Source: Bhargavaea cecembensis DSE10
GTDB taxonomy: Bacteria; Bacillota; Bacilli; Bacillales_A; Planococcaceae
NCBI RefSeq assembly: GCF_000348905.1
Contig: NZ_AOFT01000013.1
Span: 1 to 64,000 of the forward strand
DNA length: 64,000 nucleotides
Reading direction: 5' to 3'
Made by a program: the position numbers and the translations under genes. Shown here piece by piece: positions 25,670 through 34,974 of the stretch; position 1 is the first letter of the stretch; each line of letters begins with the position of its first letter. Below the pieces are notes generated by a model. It did not search any database, had not been told where the DNA came from, and saw nothing but the letters and a program-made list of their open reading frames with translations.

Positions 25670-28540
25670 ATGAAGAACCAGGAAATCGTCATTCAGGGCG
25701 CACGGGCGCATAACCTGAAGGACATCAATGTCACCATTCCGAGGGACAAGCTGGTCGTCGTGACCGGCCTGTCCGGGTCGGGCAAATCCTCGCTCGCCTT
25801 TGACACGATCTATGCAGAAGGGCAGCGGCGCTATGTGGAATCGCTGTCCGCCTACGCCCGCATGTTCCTCGGCCAGATGGACAAGCCGGACGTGGACGCG
25901 ATCGAAGGGCTGTCGCCGGCAATCGCGATCGACCAGAAGACGACGAGCCGAAACCCGCGGTCAACCGTCGGGACGGTCACGGAAATCTCCGACTATCTCC
26001 GGCTGCTGTACGCGAGGATCGGCAAGCCGATCTGCCCGAACCACGGGATCGAAATTTCCTCCCAGACGGTCGAGCAGATGGTCGACCGGGTGATGGAGCT
26101 GCCGGAGCGCACACGCCTCCAGATTCTCGCGCCCGTCGTCTCGGGACGCAAGGGCACGCACAAAAAGCTCCTGGAAGACATCAAGAAACAGGGCTATGTC
26201 CGCGTGCGGGTCAACGGGGAACTGTATGACCTGGATGATGACATCGACCTGAACAAAAACAAAAAGCACGACATCGAAGTCGTCATCGACCGGATCGTCG
26301 TGAAGGATGATGTGGAAGGGCGCCTCTCGGACTCCCTGGAAACGGCAGCGTCGCTTGCCGGGGGCCGCGCGATCATCGACATCATCGGCGGTGAAGAACT
26401 GATCTACAACGAACATCATGCCTGCCCGGTGTGCGGATTCTCCATCGGCGAACTCGAACCGCGGCTGTTCTCGTTCAACAGCCCGTTCGGCGCATGCCCG
26501 GAATGTGACGGGCTCGGCTCAAAGCTTGAAGTCGACCCGGACCTTGTCATCCCGGACAAGAGCCTGTCCCTTGCCGAAGGCGCCATCGCCCCCTGGGAGC
26601 CGACAAGTTCCCAGTACTATCCGGAACTCCTGAAGGCGGTCTGCAAGCATTACGGGATTTCCATGGACGTTCCGGTAAGCGAGCTTCCGGACAGCCAGCT
26701 GGACAAGATTCTCTACGGCTCCGGCAGCGACCGGATCCGCTTCCGCTATACGAATGAATTCGGGAAAACCCGCGACAACCAGATTTATTTTGAAGGGGTG
26801 CTCAAGAACGTCGAGCGCCGCTACCGGGAGACGAGCTCCGACTGGATCCGCGAGCAGATGGAGAAGTACATGGCGGAGCGGCCGTGTCCGGTATGCCAGG
26901 GCGACCGGCTCAAGGAAGAGGCCCTTGCGGTGAAAGTCGCCGGCCTCAACATCTCCCAGGTAACCCGGTTCCCGATCACCGAAGCAGTCGACTTTTTCAA
27001 TAGCCTCAACCTGTCGGAAAACGACCGGGCGATCGCAAACCTGATCCTGAAAGAGATCAACTCACGGCTCGGCTTCCTCGTGAACGTCGGGCTGGATTAC
27101 CTGTCGATGTCCCGGGCGGCGGGCACGCTGTCCGGCGGTGAAGCCCAGCGGATCCGGCTGGCCACCCAGATCGGCTCGAAGCTGTCGGGCGTCCTGTACA
27201 TCCTCGATGAGCCGTCGATCGGTCTCCACCAGCGTGACAACGATAAGCTGATCGGCACGCTGAAGGAGATGCGCGACCTCGGCAATACACTGATCGTCGT
27301 CGAACACGATGAGGATACGATGATGGCCGCCGACCACCTGATCGACATCGGACCGGGTGCCGGCCTGCACGGCGGGGAAATCATCGCGCAGGGAACGCCG
27401 CAGGAAGTGGCGGAAGATCCGGACTCGATTACGGGCGCTTACCTGAGCGGCAGGAAGTTCATTCCGGTTCCGGTTGAGCGGCGCAAGCCGGACGGCCGCA
27501 CCGTCCGGATCGAAGGCGCATCGGAAAACAACCTGAAAACGGTTGACGCCGAGTTCCCGCTCGGCCAGTTTATCGCCGTCACGGGTGTGTCCGGCTCCGG
27601 GAAATCAACGCTCGTCAATGAAATCCTCTATAAGACCCTTGCCCAGAAACTGAACCGTGCCAAGGCGAAGCCGGGTGCGTATGCAGCCGTTTCGGGCCTT
27701 GAAGAGCTCGAGAAGGTCATCGACATCGACCAGTCCCCGATCGGCCGCACCCCGCGCTCGAACCCGGCGACGTATACCGGCGTGTTCGACAACATCCGCG
27801 ACCTGTTCGCTTCGACCAACGATGCAAAGGTCCGCGGCTTCCAGAAGGGGCGCTTCAGCTTCAACGTGAAGGGCGGACGGTGCGAGGCCTGCAGGGGTGA
27901 CGGCATCATCAAGATCGAGATGCACTTCCTGCCGGATGTCTATGTGCCTTGCGAAGTGTGCCACGGCCGCCGGTACAACCGGGAGACGCTTGAAGTGCGC
28001 TATAAGGGGAAGAACATCTCAGACGTGCTCGATATGACTGTGTCGGATGCTGCGGTGTTCTTCGAGAACATCCAGAAGATCCACCGGAAGCTCCAGACAC
28101 TCGTCGACGTCGGTCTCGGATACGTGAAGCTCGGCCAGCCGGCGACGACGCTCTCGGGCGGGGAAGCACAGCGGGTCAAGCTCGCATCCGAACTGCACCG
28201 CAGGTCAAACGGCAAGACGTTCTACATCCTGGACGAGCCGACGACGGGCCTCCATGCGCATGACATTTCGCGCCTGCTCGAAGTGCTCCACAGAATCGTC
28301 GACAATGGCAATACCGTATTGGTCATCGAACATAACCTCGACGTCATCAAGACGGTCGACCATATCATCGACCTTGGGCCGGAGGGCGGCGACCGCGGCG
28401 GCCAGATTATCGCGACCGGCACGCCGGAGCGAGTCGCGGAAGTCAGGGAATCCTATACCGGCCGCTATCTGAAGCCGATCCTCGAGCGGGACCGGAAGCG
28501 GACAGAGGCACTTCTGGCGGAAGCCGAAAGCCGGGCCTGA
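25670..28540 (+). CDS. uvrA: UvrABC system protein A
   Basis: 956 residues. Two ABC cassettes are visible: first Walker [13 protein letters not shown] (about residue 31), second [12 protein letters not shown] (about 640), each with an LSGGEAQR signature. The two zinc modules are CPVC...CPEC (about residues 251-281) and CEAC...CEVC (about 742-768). It loads UvrB at damage sites. GAGGGG lies before the ATG. The start is conserved ([19 protein letters not shown]). Confidence 0.98.
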   Translation: MKNQEIVIQGARAHNLKDINVTIPRDKLVVVTGLSGSGKSSLAFDTIYAEGQRRYVESLSAYARMFLGQMDKPDVDAIEGLSPAIAIDQKTTSRNPRSTVGTVTEISDYLRLLYARIGKPICPNHGIEISSQTVEQMVDRVMELPERTRLQILAPVVSGRKGTHKKLLEDIKKQGYVRVRVNGELYDLDDDIDLNKNKKHDIEVVIDRIVVKDDVEGRLSDSLETAASLAGGRAIIDIIGGEELIYNEHHACPVCGFSIGELEPRLFSFNSPFGACPECDGLGSKLEVDPDLVIPDKSLSLAEGAIAPWEPTSSQYYPELLKAVCKHYGISMDVPVSELPDSQLDKILYGSGSDRIRFRYTNEFGKTRDNQIYFEGVLKNVERRYRETSSDWIREQMEKYMAERPCPVCQGDRLKEEALAVKVAGLNISQVTRFPITEAVDFFNSLNLSENDRAIANLILKEINSRLGFLVNVGLDYLSMSRAAGTLSGGEAQRIRLATQIGSKLSGVLYILDEPSIGLHQRDNDKLIGTLKEMRDLGNTLIVVEHDEDTMMAADHLIDIGPGAGLHGGEIIAQGTPQEVAEDPDSITGAYLSGRKFIPVPVERRKPDGRTVRIEGASENNLKTVDAEFPLGQFIAVTGVSGSGKSTLVNEILYKTLAQKLNRAKAKPGAYAAVSGLEELEKVIDIDQSPIGRTPRSNPATYTGVFDNIRDLFASTNDAKVRGFQKGRFSFNVKGGRCEACRGDGIIKIEMHFLPDVYVPCEVCHGRRYNRETLEVRYKGKNISDVLDMTVSDAAVFFENIQKIHRKLQTLVDVGLGYVKLGQPATTLSGGEAQRVKLASELHRRSNGKTFYILDEPTTGLHAHDISRLLEVLHRIVDNGNTVLVIEHNLDVIKTVDHIIDLGPEGGDRGGQIIATGTPERVAEVRESYTGRYLKPILERDRKRTEALLAEAESRA

Positions 28541-28637
28541 CGGATTTTCCGGATACCGTTGTGAAACTTTTCCTGCTCCCGGCACGTAACATAACTATCA
28601 ACGGAAGCGCCATGCCGCTTTCGAAGGAGGAACGCAC

Positions 28638-29858
28638 ATGAAAGACGAGAAAAGCCGTATTCTGGACATGCTGGAACAAGGGACGATCAGCGCAGACGAA
28701 GCATTGCGTCTTTTGGAGAAGTTCGAGAGCAACCGGGAAGCCGTGAAGGAAAGTCATCCGGAAATCAGTGACGGGCAGAAGGACAAGCAGGAAACAGAAT
28801 CGCAGCCGGCAGCCGCGGGCGAGGAAGCGGACAACTGGCAGGGGGACTTCCAGCAGGACGCCCAGCCGGAAAGTGAAGAAGAACGCTCCGGAAAGCAGGC
28901 CTCGATGGATGACTTCCTGGAAGATGTCCGCCGCGACTTCACGACCATCGGCAACCGTTTCATGCAGTTCATGCAGACGGCGGTCGACCGCGTGAAGACG
29001 TTCGACCTCGACAAGCCGTTCGGTGAGCCGGTTGTCTTCCATGAAACCTTCTCGAAAAGTGCGGAAGGCATTGAGGAAATCGTTGTCGACCTTTCCATGG
29101 GAAGCTTTGATATCCGGCTCGGCGAAGGGGAAGAGCTCCGGGCGGAGTGCGAAGTGAAGGTCCACCGGGCAGAGGATGAGGCGGAAGCGAAGCAGGAATT
29201 CCAGGAGCGCTTCCTCTTCGCAGCCGACAGCGGCCGTCTCCGGATCTCGAACGACCAGAAGATGACCCAGGTGAATGTCGTGCTCCATGTGCCGGAAAAG
29301 CAGTACAAGAAACTTTCGGTTCGCATGTTCAACGGCACGTTCAAGTCCGGTGCCGGCCTGACGGCTGCAAACGTGCGGGTGCGCACAGCCAACGGCAAGA
29401 TCGAGGCGGATAACCTCCACTTCGATGAAGCTGAGTTCGAGACCGCAAACGGCGCGATCCGCCTGACGGATATCCATGGTGAGCAGGTCGAGGCGGAAAC
29501 GCTCAACGGCCGGATCGACATCGACGGCATGCTGAAGGACATCGAGGCCCAGTCCGTGAACGGCCATGTCATCGTCACGACACGCGATGCCGAATCCCGC
29601 AAGGTGGAAGCGACCGCCATGTCCGGAAGCGTCGAAGTGTATGTGCCGCAGGATGCCGGCATCGAAGGGGAAGTCTCCTCAAACTTTGGCCGCATGGACA
29701 TCCGAATGCAGGACGTTACCCGGACGAAGGAACAGGAGCAGCTGCTCCAGAAATCCATCCGATTCCGCAAAGAAGGCGGGAACCCGGACCTTCCTCCGCT
29801 CCGCGTCAGGGGCGAGGCCAAGACGGGCTCCGTTATCGTCGGTTACATCGGAAGCTGA
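28638..29858 (+). CDS. yvlB: YvlB-like protein with SHOCT-like N-terminus and DUF4097 beta-helix
   Basis: 406 residues. The first ~37 (RILDMLEQGTISADEALRLLEKF) form the short helical domain seen in YvlB/LiaX proteins; a Glu/Gln-rich linker follows (about 40-95), then a DUF4097 right-handed beta-helix with repeated TANGKIEADNL / TANGAIRL / LNGRIDID ladders. DUF4097 proteins of the LiaX/YvlB type respond to cell-envelope stress (daptomycin, antimicrobial peptides) in relatives. Position after uvrBA is as in B. subtilis, but the yvlA, yvlC and yvlD neighbours are absent. Confidence 0.85.
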   Translation: MKDEKSRILDMLEQGTISADEALRLLEKFESNREAVKESHPEISDGQKDKQETESQPAAAGEEADNWQGDFQQDAQPESEEERSGKQASMDDFLEDVRRDFTTIGNRFMQFMQTAVDRVKTFDLDKPFGEPVVFHETFSKSAEGIEEIVVDLSMGSFDIRLGEGEELRAECEVKVHRAEDEAEAKQEFQERFLFAADSGRLRISNDQKMTQVNVVLHVPEKQYKKLSVRMFNGTFKSGAGLTAANVRVRTANGKIEADNLHFDEAEFETANGAIRLTDIHGEQVEAETLNGRIDIDGMLKDIEAQSVNGHVIVTTRDAESRKVEATAMSGSVEVYVPQDAGIEGEVSSNFGRMDIRMQDVTRTKEQEQLLQKSIRFRKEGGNPDLPPLRVRGEAKTGSVIVGYIGS

Positions 29859-29866
29859 GGAACATC

Positions 29867-29905
29867 AAAAGGACGGAAGGCTCAAGTGGCCTTCCGTCCT
29901 TTTTG
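29867..29905 (+). terminator. terminator of yvlB
   Basis: AAAAGGACGGAAGG / CCTTCCGTCCTTTT with a 9-nt loop and TTTTT, directly after the yvlB stop. Confidence 0.9.
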
Positions 29906-29926
29906 GCGTTTGGTGCCCGTTTTTGC

Positions 29927-30031
29927 GAAAGTGACGAATCGGTCGGCGAAAGTGACGAAAGCCGCCTTGAAAGTGACGAATCCGCATGCGAAAGTGACGA
30001 ATGGCGCCTTGAAAGTGACGAACCGGCTGAC
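29927..30031 (+). repeat. five 21-bp tandem repeats with fixed GAAAGTGACGAA core
   Basis: The 12-base core GAAAGTGACGAA begins at 29927, 29948, 29969, 29990 and 30011, always 21 bp apart, with nine variable bases between (the third spacer pair alternates GC and TT before the core). The core is identical in all five. It fills the gap between the yvlB terminator and the convergent amidase gene. Because 21 is a multiple of three, one frame reads as AKVTN-type peptide repeats, which I treat as accidental. Confidence 0.9.
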
Positions 30032-30054
30032 CGCCATCCCCAATTACTTACACT

Positions 30055-30612
30055 CTATTGCCCCTTGCCGTAGTACCAGTTCACGACGGCGAAGGCGATG
30101 GCACTGGCGCATTGCCTCCTGTACCGGTCGTTTTTCAGAAGTCCGGCTTCCGTACGGTTCGTCATGAATCCGCACTCGAGAAGGACGGCAGGCATGCGGG
30201 TATCGCGGACGACGGCAAAGTTTGCCCGCTTTACTCCGCGGTTTTTCCGTCCGGTGGCGGAAACGAGTGCTGCCTGAACATGTCCCGCCAGCAGTTCTGA
30301 CTGGCGCTGCGCACGCGGATAAATATAGGTCTCGATGCCGTTCGCCTCATTCCAGCCGGTGCCGAACGCGTTGGCGTGGATCGAGATATAGGCGTCCGCC
30401 CCCCAGCTGTTCGCCTTTCGGACGCGTTCCGCCAATGGCACGTCGCGCCCGGATTCGTGCGCTTTCATGACCGTGATCCCTTCGGCCCTCAGGAGCTTTT
30501 CCGCATAGGCGGAGACCGATGCGTTAAATGCAAATTCCAATAGCGTGCCGTCCGGTGTCCGCTTGCCCGGTGTTGCTGGGCCGTGGCCCGCATCCAGCAT
30601 GATTTTCTTCAT
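30055..30612 (-). CDS. N-acetylmuramoyl-L-alanine amidase (Amidase_3), catalytic domain only
   Basis: 185 residues. Zinc ligands are His in LDAGHG (about residue 10), Glu in LLEFAFN (about 26) and His in YISIHANAFG (about 99), with the catalytic Glu in VLLECGFMTN (about 155). It cleaves the lactyl ether-side amide between MurNAc and L-Ala. There is no signal peptide, anchor or cell-wall-binding domain, unlike CwlB/CwlD-type enzymes; the layout resembles the catalytic half of phage endolysins. A phage origin or a sporulation mother-cell role are both possible. Convergent with yvlB. Confidence 0.88.
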   Translation of the reverse strand: MKKIMLDAGHGPATPGKRTPDGTLLEFAFNASVSAYAEKLLRAEGITVMKAHESGRDVPLAERVRKANSWGADAYISIHANAFGTGWNEANGIETYIYPRAQRQSELLAGHVQAALVSATGRKNRGVKRANFAVVRDTRMPAVLLECGFMTNRTEAGLLKNDRYRRQCASAIAFAVVNWYYGKGQ

Positions 30613-30764
30613 CTCTATCCCCCCTCCGCCTGTTACATAGAGCCAACCCGCGAGTCGGATACGCCTGATTCCGGGCTTTCCGGATAAAAGCGATGTTCAT
30701 TGACCGAATCTTTGTTAGAATATAGGGCATGGCCGACATTCGGCAGTGAAGGGGGCAAATGCCG

Positions 30765-31700
30765 ATGGATCACGTGACGGTAAAAGACGTGATGGAACGT
30801 TTCGGACTTGAACTGTCTGCGGGTGCGGAAGGGATCGGGCGGCATATCGCAAGCAGCGACATTTCCCGTCCCGGACTTGAAGTGGCCGGTTTCTTCGAAT
30901 ATTATCCGGCAAACCGCATCCAGCTTCTGGGGAAAAGCGAGATCTCATTTTTCTCGATGCTTCCCCGTCTCGACAAGATGGAGCGCGCACGGAAGCTCTG
31001 CTCTCCGGATACGCCGATGATCGTCGTCTGCCACAGCATGCGGATTCCGCCGGAACTGGTGGCGGCGGCGGAAGAGGAGCAGGTGCCGCTCCTTTCGTCG
31101 CCGATGACGACGACCAAACTGTCCAATAAGCTCAGTGACTTCCTTGAAAACCGCCTCGCACCGATGACGGCAGTGCACGGAGTCCTGCTCGACATTTATG
31201 GGCTCGGCGTGCTGATCACGGGCAAGAGCGGCATCGGCAAAAGCGAGGTGGCGCTCGACCTCGTCAAGCGCGGGCACCGGCTCGTGGCGGACGATATGGT
31301 GGAAATCCGCCAGGTGGCGGAAGACACGCTGGTCGGAAATCCGCCCGAACTGCTCCGACATCTGCTCGAGATCCGCGGGCTCGGCATCATCGACGTACAG
31401 ATGCTTTTCGGGGCGAGCGCGATCCGTGACTTCAAGCGGATCACGCTCATTATCGACCTGGAACTCTGGGATCCGGAGCGCACCTACGACCGTCTCGGCC
31501 TCGAGGAGGAGAAGCTGAAGATCCTCGACACCGAGCTGACACGGCTCACCGTGCCGGTGCGTCCGGGACGGAACATGTCATCGATCGTCGAGGTGGCGGC
31601 GATGAACCACCGCATGAAACAAATGGGCATGAACGCAGCCGAGCAGTTTTCCGACCGGCTGAACGATATGATCGGACGGGAACAGGACCCGTCCTACTAA
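30765..31700 (+). CDS. hprK: HPr kinase/phosphorylase
   Basis: 311 residues from ATG 30765, which is nine bases after AGGGGG; ATG 30759 is too close to it. The C-terminal catalytic domain has the Walker A loop [12 protein letters not shown] (about residue 150), the acid after it (LVADDMVEI), and the family signature [16 protein letters not shown] (about 204) for phosphorolysis. It phosphorylates Ser46 of HPr and Crh with ATP or PPi and dephosphorylates it with phosphate, controlling CcpA catabolite repression. Heads the hprK-lgt-yvoD-ppaX-yvoF operon; PpaX removes the PPi it makes. Confidence 0.97.
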   Translation: MDHVTVKDVMERFGLELSAGAEGIGRHIASSDISRPGLEVAGFFEYYPANRIQLLGKSEISFFSMLPRLDKMERARKLCSPDTPMIVVCHSMRIPPELVAAAEEEQVPLLSSPMTTTKLSNKLSDFLENRLAPMTAVHGVLLDIYGLGVLITGKSGIGKSEVALDLVKRGHRLVADDMVEIRQVAEDTLVGNPPELLRHLLEIRGLGIIDVQMLFGASAIRDFKRITLIIDLELWDPERTYDRLGLEEEKLKILDTELTRLTVPVRPGRNMSSIVEVAAMNHRMKQMGMNAAEQFSDRLNDMIGREQDPSY

Positions 31701-31741
31701 GCCGGCATCCCGCCGGCGTGCACGGAAGAAGGGATCAATGA

Positions 31742-32551
31742 ATGCAGTTTACTCTCGCGGCGATCGATCCGATCGCCTTTTCTCTCGGACCGATTGATGT
31801 CCGGTGGTACGGGATCCTCATTGCGACGGGGATCGTGCTGGGGTTCCTTGTCGTTCAGCGGGAAGCGGTAAAGCGGGGGCTCCACCCCGACTTTATGACT
31901 GATTTCCTGATCTGGGCGGTGCCGATCTCGATTGTCGGTGCCCGGCTCTACTATGTCATCTTCCAATGGGAGTACTACCGGGACGACCTCGGGAAGGTCT
32001 TCAGAGTATGGGAAGGCGGGCTCGCCATTCACGGCGCGCTGATCGCGGCGGTGATTACAGCCATTATCTACACGAGAAAGCATGGCGTGTCGTTCTGGAA
32101 AGTCGCGGACATCACGGCGCCGGGCCTGCTCATCGGCCAGATTCTCGGCCGCTGGGGAAACTTCGTGAACCAGGAAGCGCACGGCGGGCCGGTCGCCGAC
32201 GACTGGTGGGGCTATTCCGCGCTGCCGGACTGGATCGTCAATCAGATGACAATCGACGGCGTGACCTACCATCCGACATTCCTCTATGAATCGGTCTGGA
32301 ACCTGATCGGGCTTCTTCTGATCCTGTTTGTGCTCCGCAGGATGAATCCGCTGCGCGGCGTCATCTTCCTGTTTTACATCGCCTGGTATTCGTTCGGCCG
32401 CTTCTTTATCGAGGGAATGCGGACGGACAGCCTGATGGCTTCGGGTCTGAAGGCGGCACAGATCGTCTCGATGATCGGTTTCTTCGGCGCGATCCTGATT
32501 TACCTGATCCGCCGTTTCGCGATGAATATCCGTACGCGTTATAAAGAATAA
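31742..32551 (+). CDS. lgt: prolipoprotein diacylglyceryl transferase
   Basis: 269 residues, seven membrane helices. The Lgt signature GRWGNFVNQEAHGG is at about residue 136, and RWYGILIATGIVLGF opens the protein. It moves a diacylglyceryl group from phosphatidylglycerol to the lipobox cysteine of exported lipoproteins. Position after hprK is conserved in Bacillales. 41 bp separate it from hprK. Confidence 0.97.
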   Translation: MQFTLAAIDPIAFSLGPIDVRWYGILIATGIVLGFLVVQREAVKRGLHPDFMTDFLIWAVPISIVGARLYYVIFQWEYYRDDLGKVFRVWEGGLAIHGALIAAVITAIIYTRKHGVSFWKVADITAPGLLIGQILGRWGNFVNQEAHGGPVADDWWGYSALPDWIVNQMTIDGVTYHPTFLYESVWNLIGLLLILFVLRRMNPLRGVIFLFYIAWYSFGRFFIEGMRTDSLMASGLKAAQIVSMIGFFGAILIYLIRRFAMNIRTRYKE

Positions 32552-32595
32552 GTCAGCAGACGGCCCGGATGAGGGGCCGGAAACATAAGTAAAGG

Positions 32596-33558
32596 ATGTC
32601 GAACAGAAACATGTCTACTCTACGCAAAGGAATCCGGGCGGGGCTGAATACGACGTGGACACTCGGCAAGATCATCTTCCCGATCACGCTGCTGGTCGTC
32701 ATCCTGCAGCACACGCCTGTATTGCCTTGGATCATCGATCTTGTGGCACCGCTCATGGGAATATTCGGGTTGCCCGGGGAAGCGGCAATTCCGCTTGTCC
32801 TCGGGAACGCACTGAATCTGTACGCCGGCATCGCCGGTATCCTGTCGCTGGAACTGACGGTGAAGGAAGTCTTCATCCTGGCCGTCATGCTGTCGTTTTC
32901 ACATAACCTGTTTATCGAGTCCGGCGTCGCAATGCGAGTCGGGGTCAAGCTCTGGGTCATTCTGGTCGTCCGCCTCGGGCTTGCTTCGATTTCCGCGATT
33001 CTGATCAACCTGTTCTGGAAGGGCGGATCGGAAATTGCTCAGTACGGTATGGCGCCGTCTCCGGAAGCGGCACCGGAAACCTGGGGAGGCATCGCCCTGC
33101 TCGGGCTTGAAAAAGCCGGATTCGGGGTCCTGCAGCTTGCGGTCATCGTCATTCCGCTTATGGTCGCCATCCAGTTCCTGAAAGACGGAGGCTGGATGCA
33201 GAAGCTGTCCGCCAAGCTCGGACCGCTCACGAAGCTGATCGGCGTCCAGCCGAACGCCGGCATGACACTGGCTACGGGGCTGGTCGCAGGACTGGCAATG
33301 GGAGCGGGCGTCATGATCCAGGCGGTGGAGGAAGACGGTGTCAGCAAAAAGGACGCCACCCTTGTCCTCATCTTTCTCGTCAGCTGCCACGCGGTCATCG
33401 AGGATACGCTGATCTTCGTCCCGCTCGGCATTCCGGTCTGGCCGCTCCTGCTGATCCGTGTGGTGACCGCATTCGTGCTGACGATGGCGGTTGCCTGGGC
33501 ATGGAAGCGGGCAGAACTATCCAAAGGGAAGGGAGTCGTGCTGCCGCATGGCCAATAA
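32596..33558 (+). CDS. yvoD: nucleoside-recognition (Gate) domain membrane protein YvoD
   Basis: 320 residues, about eight membrane helices in two Gate-domain halves; the best conserved piece is LGNALNLYAGIAGILSLELTVKEVFILAVMLSFSHN (about residues 75-110). The ATG at 32611 (MSTLRKGIRAGLNTTW) fits the family start better than 32596, but neither has an ideal ribosome site. It sits between lgt and ppaX as in B. subtilis. Gate domains occur in nucleoside transporters and SpmA/SpmB; the function of YvoD is unknown. Confidence 0.88.
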   Translation: MSNRNMSTLRKGIRAGLNTTWTLGKIIFPITLLVVILQHTPVLPWIIDLVAPLMGIFGLPGEAAIPLVLGNALNLYAGIAGILSLELTVKEVFILAVMLSFSHNLFIESGVAMRVGVKLWVILVVRLGLASISAILINLFWKGGSEIAQYGMAPSPEAAPETWGGIALLGLEKAGFGVLQLAVIVIPLMVAIQFLKDGGWMQKLSAKLGPLTKLIGVQPNAGMTLATGLVAGLAMGAGVMIQAVEEDGVSKKDATLVLIFLVSCHAVIEDTLIFVPLGIPVWPLLLIRVVTAFVLTMAVAWAWKRAELSKGKGVVLPHGQ

Positions 33559-34207
33559 AATCGAAACCATCCTGTTCGACTTTGACGGGACGCTGTTTGA
33601 TACGAACGATCTGATCATCGAAACATTCATGGCGGTGCTCGGCAAGCATTTCCCGGGCCGCTATACCCGCGAGGATTGCCTGCCGTTCATGGGCCCGCCG
33701 CTTCGCGAAACATTCGAGGCGCTGGCGCCTGAGAATGTCGATCAGCTGATGGAGGAATACGTGTCCTGGAACCTGGAAAACCACGACAGGCTGACGTCAG
33801 AGTTTCCCGGCGTGTCTGATGTGCTCAAGCAGCTGAAGGAACGCGGCCTGAAGATGGCGATCGTTTCCACAAAACGGAACAGAACCATCCACAGGGGCCT
33901 CGGCCTCATGGATGCGGACGGCATCTTTGACGTCGTGATCGGACTGGATGATGTCACTCACGCCAAGCCCCACCCTGAACCGCTCCAGAAAGCGATGGAC
34001 GCGCTCGGGGCAAACCCGGCAACGACGCTGATGGTCGGCGACAACTCGCACGACATCGACGGCGGCCGCAATGCCGGCACCCTCACGGCGGGCGTTGCAT
34101 GGAGCGCGAAGGGCAGGGCATTTATGGAATCGCTCAAGCCGGACTATATGCTGGATGCCATTGAGGACCTGCTGGAAATAGCCGATGGAAAGGTCCGGGC
34201 GCAATGA
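33548..34207 (+). CDS. ppaX: pyrophosphatase PpaX (HAD superfamily)
   Basis: 219 residues from ATG 33548, overlapping the yvoD end by 11 bp. HAD motif I is [12 protein letters not shown] (about residue 9), motif II IVSTKRN (about 113), motif III lysine in [10 protein letters not shown] (about 142) and motif [18 protein letters not shown] (about 163). It hydrolyses the inorganic pyrophosphate formed when HPrK dephosphorylates P-Ser-HPr, which explains its place in this operon. The length fits B. subtilis PpaX. Confidence 0.94.
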   Translation: MANKIETILFDFDGTLFDTNDLIIETFMAVLGKHFPGRYTREDCLPFMGPPLRETFEALAPENVDQLMEEYVSWNLENHDRLTSEFPGVSDVLKQLKERGLKMAIVSTKRNRTIHRGLGLMDADGIFDVVIGLDDVTHAKPHPEPLQKAMDALGANPATTLMVGDNSHDIDGGRNAGTLTAGVAWSAKGRAFMESLKPDYMLDAIEDLLEIADGKVRAQ

Positions 34208-34731
34208 GGCGGACCGACCGCCATCCTGCGCCGGTCAAAGGGACGAATCCGCTCTGGCATATGTACCGGACGGTCTCGTTTTTCAAGGTCGCCAAGAATT
34301 TCATTGTGATCCAGATCGGACGGTATACGCCGTTCCTGTCTGTGAAGCGCTGGCTCTACCGGACGTTTCTCGGCATGGGAATCGGGGAGAAAACGGCGCT
34401 TGCACTGATGGTCGTCCCGGATACGATGTTTCCGGAACGGATCCGCATCGGCCGCAATTCGATCATCGGGTTTAACACGACGATCCTGGCGCACGAATAC
34501 CTGACCGACGAATACCGTCTTGGTGATGTCATCATCGGTGACAACGTCATGATCGGCGCCAATACGACGATTTTGCCGGGCGTGGAAATCGGGGACGGCG
34601 CCACCGTCTCCGCCGCCTCGCTCGTCAACCGCGACATCCCGCCCGGCAGCCTCGCCGGGGGGAACCCTGTCCGCATCATCTACACTGCGGAACAACTGAA
34701 GGAACGGAAGAGAACCCCCCGTCAGAGCTGA
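34204..34731 (+). CDS. yvoF: hexapeptide-repeat acyltransferase YvoF
   Basis: 175 residues with a left-handed beta-helix C-terminal half: hexapeptide turns [43 protein letters not shown], ending in GNPVRIIY, and the catalytic-loop HEY. The N-terminal part ([19 protein letters not shown]) is basic and amphipathic. It resembles NodL/LacA-type O-acetyltransferases; the acceptor is unknown. It overlaps ppaX by 4 bp and ends the hprK operon. Confidence 0.88.
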   Translation: MRRTDRHPAPVKGTNPLWHMYRTVSFFKVAKNFIVIQIGRYTPFLSVKRWLYRTFLGMGIGEKTALALMVVPDTMFPERIRIGRNSIIGFNTTILAHEYLTDEYRLGDVIIGDNVMIGANTTILPGVEIGDGATVSAASLVNRDIPPGSLAGGNPVRIIYTAEQLKERKRTPRQS

Positions 34732-34739
34732 CGGGGGGT
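34714..34739 (+). terminator. terminator of the hprK operon
   Basis: ACCCCCCGTCA / TGACGGGGGGT, 11 bp with a very short loop, spans the yvoF stop codon. The T-run is weak (CTCCTGTTT). Confidence 0.7.
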
Positions 34740-34974
34740 CTCCTGTTTGCGTCTGGGCGTTATAGCAACGTTTTTTAATCGGTATGTCAACAACTCACCC
34801 CGGTATCGCAACGTTTCAACCCGATTCTCCGGCGTCACCTGCCCCCGCCCGCACCGCAACCATCCATTACCGGCGACCGGCCGCATGTGTCTGTGATATA
34901 ATGGGTAGCTGAAACCTTTGACCCTTTTGTATATTACGCGGCCCTGCCGCTTCCATAATCCGGAGGAATTTTTA

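Noticed and set aside
29886-30167. Frame encoding AKVTN/LKVTN repeats after yvlB
   Set aside because: It starts inside the yvlB terminator and has no ribosome site. The 21-bp unit makes any in-frame translation periodic by itself.
30055-30612. Prophage remnant around the amidase
   Set aside because: No other phage-like gene is present; both flanks are conserved chromosomal genes in standard order.
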